A DNA stretch of 8,599 nucleotides from an uncultured Mycoplasmatota bacterium (GTDB taxonomy: Bacteria > Bacillota_I > Bacilli_A > RF39 > UBA660). Shown one piece after another: positions 6,581 through 8,599 of the stretch. The stretch's first letter is position 1, and every line of letters begins with the position of its first letter. The notes under the pieces were generated by a model, which saw only the letters and a program-made list of their open reading frames with translations, did no database searches and was not told where the DNA came from. The DNA lies in contig USGP01000037.1 in NCBI GenBank assembly GCA_900554315.1, positions 1 to 8,599 of the forward strand. Direction: 5' to 3'. The position numbers and the translations under genes were made by a program.

Positions 6581-6595
6581 GATTTCTCTTATCTT
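6562..6595 (-). terminator. Terminator of the greA-like / two-helix membrane protein unit
   Basis: An 8-bp stem with one G-U pair (6574-6581 with 6588-6595) and a 6-nt loop is followed on the minus strand by a run of about ten T. The TAA stop of the membrane protein gene lies at the stem-loop boundary. This is a good intrinsic terminator shape. Confidence 0.8.
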
Positions 6596-7314
6596 ACTAA
6601 TTTCTTTACACCGTTTGATGATAAGTGGTTGGTGAAATTTTGATTTTCATAATATCTTGAAAATGCTGGTGATTTTCTACCTTCCCAGTATAATCTTTCT
6701 ATTTCTGAGATTGTCATTCCTTGACCTGTTTCCTGTTCTAAAAGGGATGCCGGTAGTCTTCCTTGTTCTGATAATTGTAATAATTCTTGAGCTCGCCTTT
6801 CTTTTTTAGAAATACTATCACCATCTAAATAATTATATATTTCTGAATCCATTAATGCTCTTCTGTAATATTCTTCATCTTCTAAATACGCTAATAGCAT
6901 GTTATTATTCATCATTTCTTGATAAGATTTAGAGGCATTTCTTAAATTTATAGCGGTTGCAATAACTGCGGTTGAAATTCCTATGTTTGATAGAGATAAT
7001 AATATTTCTATTTCGGTAGGAAAACTTATTACCGAGTCTGATAATAATAAAATACTATTTCCAATCAATAGAGATACTAATTTTTTATTTAAATTGGAAA
7101 TATTTTCTAGTTGATATTTTTTATTCTCATAGGATAATCTTGCTTGGTTTTGTAATTGCTCTTCTAGTTCTTTGGAATTATCTAATGAAATTGGGATATT
7201 TCTTTTTTTTCCTTTAGCATATGTTAATACATAGGTATCTTTTAATTTTTTGGATACTTTTATATTGGTAATAAAATTTTCTTTTTTTATACCGCTGCCT
7301 TGGCAATATTTCAC
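6589..7314 (-). CDS. Hypothetical protein with two predicted membrane helices
   Basis: This 241-residue protein is not recognised. Residues 1-45 are basic and may form a small beta-rich domain (KDTYVLTYAKGKKRNIPISL). Residues 46-78 are charged and probably coiled coil. Two hydrophobic segments (about 79-99 and 104-124) form a likely membrane hairpin. The remaining residues (125-241) are acidic/basic and helical, including ISKKERRAQELLQL, and end in a polar tail. No catalytic motif is evident. The start is GTG at 7314, with GAAGG about eight bases upstream; no ATG lies near the N-terminus. Its start is five bases after the GreA-like stop, so the two are almost certainly co-transcribed. The stop codon is inside the terminator hairpin. 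A link to transcription through its partner is only suggested by position. Confidence 0.7.
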   Translation of the reverse strand: MKYCQGSGIKKENFITNIKVSKKLKDTYVLTYAKGKKRNIPISLDNSKELEEQLQNQARLSYENKKYQLENISNLNKKLVSLLIGNSILLLSDSVISFPTEIEILLSLSNIGISTAVIATAINLRNASKSYQEMMNNNMLLAYLEDEEYYRRALMDSEIYNYLDGDSISKKERRAQELLQLSEQGRLPASLLEQETGQGMTISEIERLYWEGRKSPAFSRYYENQNFTNHLSSNGVKKLVR

Positions 7315-7319
7315 TTTTT

Positions 7320-7832
7320 CTACCTTCTTTTTATATTTTGTTTTTCTTCTGGAATGGTCATACTTTTTCTTAAAGCTGTTATCATTCCTGTTATGGTTAC
7401 TCCTGAGTCTGTCTGATATGAGAAATTGTCTCCTGAATGTAGACCTTGAATAGCTTTTCCAAATGGGCTTTCTATCGCGTACAAAGTGTGTGCTCCTTCT
7501 CCTGCAATACGAGTTTCTATTAATGTCCCTGATATATTTTTAGTTTTACCTCGTTTTGTTATTATCATAGCCTCAAAAGAGGTTCCGACTTCGGCGGTTT
7601 CTTCAGTGATGTGTGTTACTAATTCGGCATTGGTTAATGCCCCTTCTATTCTTGAAATTTCCATATTAATTTTGGTTATTTCATCTATTAACTCTCGATC
7701 GTTATCACCACTTCTGTTTATGTCACACTCTGCATGCTTTCCACTTTTTGAGGCGATTAGCTCTTGTTTTGTGTTTCTTAAATGTTCTATAGTGCCTCTT
7801 AATTCTGCTATTTGTTCTGGTATTATTTTCAA
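7320..7832 (-). CDS. GreA/GreB-family transcript cleavage factor-like protein
   Basis: Gre factors enter the RNA polymerase secondary channel and stimulate cleavage of backtracked RNA. This 170-residue protein has the two-part layout. Residues 1-75 form an N-terminal coiled coil with an acidic turn (SGDNDRELIDE, 41-51), then SRIEGALTNAELV (60-72). The C-terminal FKBP-like domain includes VGTSFEA (82-88), YAIESPFGKAIQGLHSGDNF (118-137) and a last strand near TITGMITALR (146-155). A short tail of about 14 residues extends beyond the usual end. The tip differs from the GD-x-x-E-N pattern of GreA, so polymerase-active-site activity is uncertain and it may be a divergent paralogue. The start is TTG at 7832 with GGGGG eight bases upstream; the frame closes upstream without an ATG. 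First gene of a two-gene unit with its own promoter. Confidence 0.8.
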   Translation of the reverse strand: MKIIPEQIAELRGTIEHLRNTKQELIASKSGKHAECDINRSGDNDRELIDEITKINMEISRIEGALTNAELVTHITEETAEVGTSFEAMIITKRGKTKNISGTLIETRIAGEGAHTLYAIESPFGKAIQGLHSGDNFSYQTDSGVTITGMITALRKSMTIPEEKQNIKRR

Positions 7833-7840
7833 CTTGAATT

Positions 7841-7845
7841 CCCCC
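7841..7845 (-). promoter_or_regulatory. Ribosome binding site supporting the TTG start
   Basis: AAAGGGGGAA, with its GGGGG eight bases upstream of TTG 7832. A stop codon in frame at 7857-7859 leaves no other start upstream, so the site decides the start of the GreA-like gene. Confidence 0.7.
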
Positions 7846-7861
7846 TTTACAAAGTGTTATT

Positions 7862-7890
7862 ATTATACCTCTTTTTTTATTTATATGCAA
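7862..7890 (-). promoter_or_regulatory. Promoter of the greA-like unit
   Basis: TATAAT (7862-7867), a 17-bp spacer, and TTGCAT (7885-7890) as -35, directly after the T-run of the preceding terminator. The leader is predicted at about 23 bases. Confidence 0.7.
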
Positions 7891-7920
7891 TAAAAAAGCA
7901 TTACTCTGTGGCAATGCTTT
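7891..7920 (-). terminator. Terminator of the Tyr-rich hypothetical gene
   Basis: A perfect 8-bp stem (7895-7902 with 7913-7920) with a 10-nt loop is followed on the minus strand by TTTTTTATT. The last codons and the TAA stop of the gene form the 5' arm, the loop and the start of the 3' arm. Confidence 0.8.
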
Positions 7921-8476
7921 GTAATCCATAATTATTATTTTCATCTTTTACGAAAACAGCTTTCGTAATTGGTAAGTTAGTTTTAATATTTTCATAATCT
8001 TCCTGGGCTATCTCTTCTTGGTCTTCTGTTAACGTATAAACTGGATTTTGGCCAGTGGAACTATCTTCTAAAGTTGCATAATAAGAAGTCGTTGGTCGAC
8101 CGGTATCTCCATAATAGCTTTCATATAAAATATTTACATTTATTTGATATGTTGTTCCATCTGTTTGTCCATCAGCATAAAATACTTTTGTTGGATAAGT
8201 TCCTGGTCCTCCATGACCATGGACATCCTGATATGTATACTCTCTTTTAGCACTATTATATTTATATAATGGTGTATCATCTAAAGTACAAATAATATCC
8301 TCATGATAATATGGATGATCTTTTCCAAAATATTTTTCTAAAACTTTTTCTAAATCACTTTCCATAAAATCTTTTCCGGTTGCTCCTAGTTCTATTAATG
8401 AAAAATAAAGTGCTTTTTGATTATCTAGGGGATGATTTTCATCAATAGGATAATTTTCTCCTAACCATGGAGTCAT
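7901..8476 (-). CDS. Tyr-rich hypothetical protein, 5' end probably disrupted or beyond the window
   Basis: The 191 residues from ATG 8476 are not recognised. They are polar and Tyr-rich, with no membrane segment, a HGHGGPGTYPT turn near the middle and beta-type stretches after it (TTYQINVNILYESYY), suggesting an extracytoplasmic domain. The ATG is probably not the real start. It lacks a ribosome binding site, and the frame stays open upstream to 8563, encoding a Lys/Glu/Pro-rich linker (KEKPKEKEPE) and an acidic helix (NLTEAEIETLLSQIED). Such a linker is typical after a lipoprotein or signal anchor, which would lie beyond the right edge (inference). At 8564-8566 the frame closes next to an A7 run. 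The gene ends at its own terminator. Confidence 0.6.
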   Translation of the reverse strand: MTPWLGENYPIDENHPLDNQKALYFSLIELGATGKDFMESDLEKVLEKYFGKDHPYYHEDIICTLDDTPLYKYNSAKREYTYQDVHGHGGPGTYPTKVFYADGQTDGTTYQINVNILYESYYGDTGRPTTSYYATLEDSSTGQNPVYTLTEDQEEIAQEDYENIKTNLPITKAVFVKDENNNYGLQSIATE

Positions 8477-8558
8477 GTCTTCTATCTGACTTAATAACGT
8501 TTCTATTTCTGCTTCCGTTAAATTGCGAGATTCTGGTTCTTTTTCTTTTGGCTTTTCC

Positions 8559-8598
8559 TTTTTTTATAGATATTATTTATGATACCAGGGTCAGAATC
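8559..8598 (-). pseudogene. Upstream fragment of the same gene in another frame
   Basis: Right of the A7 run (8559-8565), only one minus-strand frame is open to the window edge, reading DSDPGIINNIYKK. It would join the frame of the Tyr-rich protein if the run had eight A, or after a -1 shift. The two other frames contain stops. With only about 13 codons this is suggestive, not proof, of a frameshifted gene. Confidence 0.35.
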
Positions 8599-8599
8599 C

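Noticed and set aside
7486..7893. Plus-strand open frame of 135 codons
   Set aside because: It lies antisense to the GreA-like gene, has no ribosome binding site and crosses that gene's promoter region. The minus-strand frame has clear family motifs.
7723..7944. Minus-strand frame of 73 codons across the gap at 7833-7900
   Set aside because: It runs through the terminator and promoter and is out of frame with both neighbours. Its composition is that of a shifted reading.

Overview
The window is AT-rich, and every convincing gene lies on the minus strand, so transcription runs from high to low coordinates. TGG encodes Trp and tag ends with TGA, so the genetic code is the standard one. AGGAGG-type ribosome binding sites, TATAAT -10 boxes, very short spacers and low GC suggest a low-GC Gram-positive (Bacillota), perhaps an uncultured host-associated member of the Bacilli. 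That placement is an inference from style only.

There are four transcription units, read from the right edge. (1) A Tyr-rich hypothetical protein (7901-8476, probably reaching beyond the window) whose 5' end appears to be interrupted by a frameshift at an A7 run. (2) A two-gene unit: a GreA/GreB-like factor with a TTG start (7320-7832) and a protein of unknown function with two predicted membrane helices and a GTG start (6589-7314). (3) A single-gene unit, tgt, tRNA-guanine transglycosylase (5403-6527). (4) A probable seven-gene operon: a Fic-fold protein without the catalytic His, a DUF1653 protein, a GNAT acetyltransferase, DNA-3-methyladenine glycosylase I (tag), an N-formylglutamate amidohydrolase-family protein, an ABC-F ATPase and a small Lys-rich membrane protein. 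Within this operon most junctions overlap or have Shine-Dalgarno sequences built into the preceding gene.

The regulatory layout is very compact. Each of the four units ends in a hairpin that includes the stop codon of its last gene. At the three internal boundaries, the next promoter (TTG-type -35, 17-bp spacer, TATAAT) starts inside or directly after that terminator. No tRNA, rRNA, CRISPR array, insertion sequence or riboswitch was seen, and no gene-free stretch exceeds 300 bases.

The most interesting points are the Fic protein with Gln in place of the catalytic His, a one-residue insertion in the base-recognition loop of Tgt, the nested terminator/promoter boundaries, and the A7 frameshift at the right edge. 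I see no clear new multi-gene defence or mobile system here.
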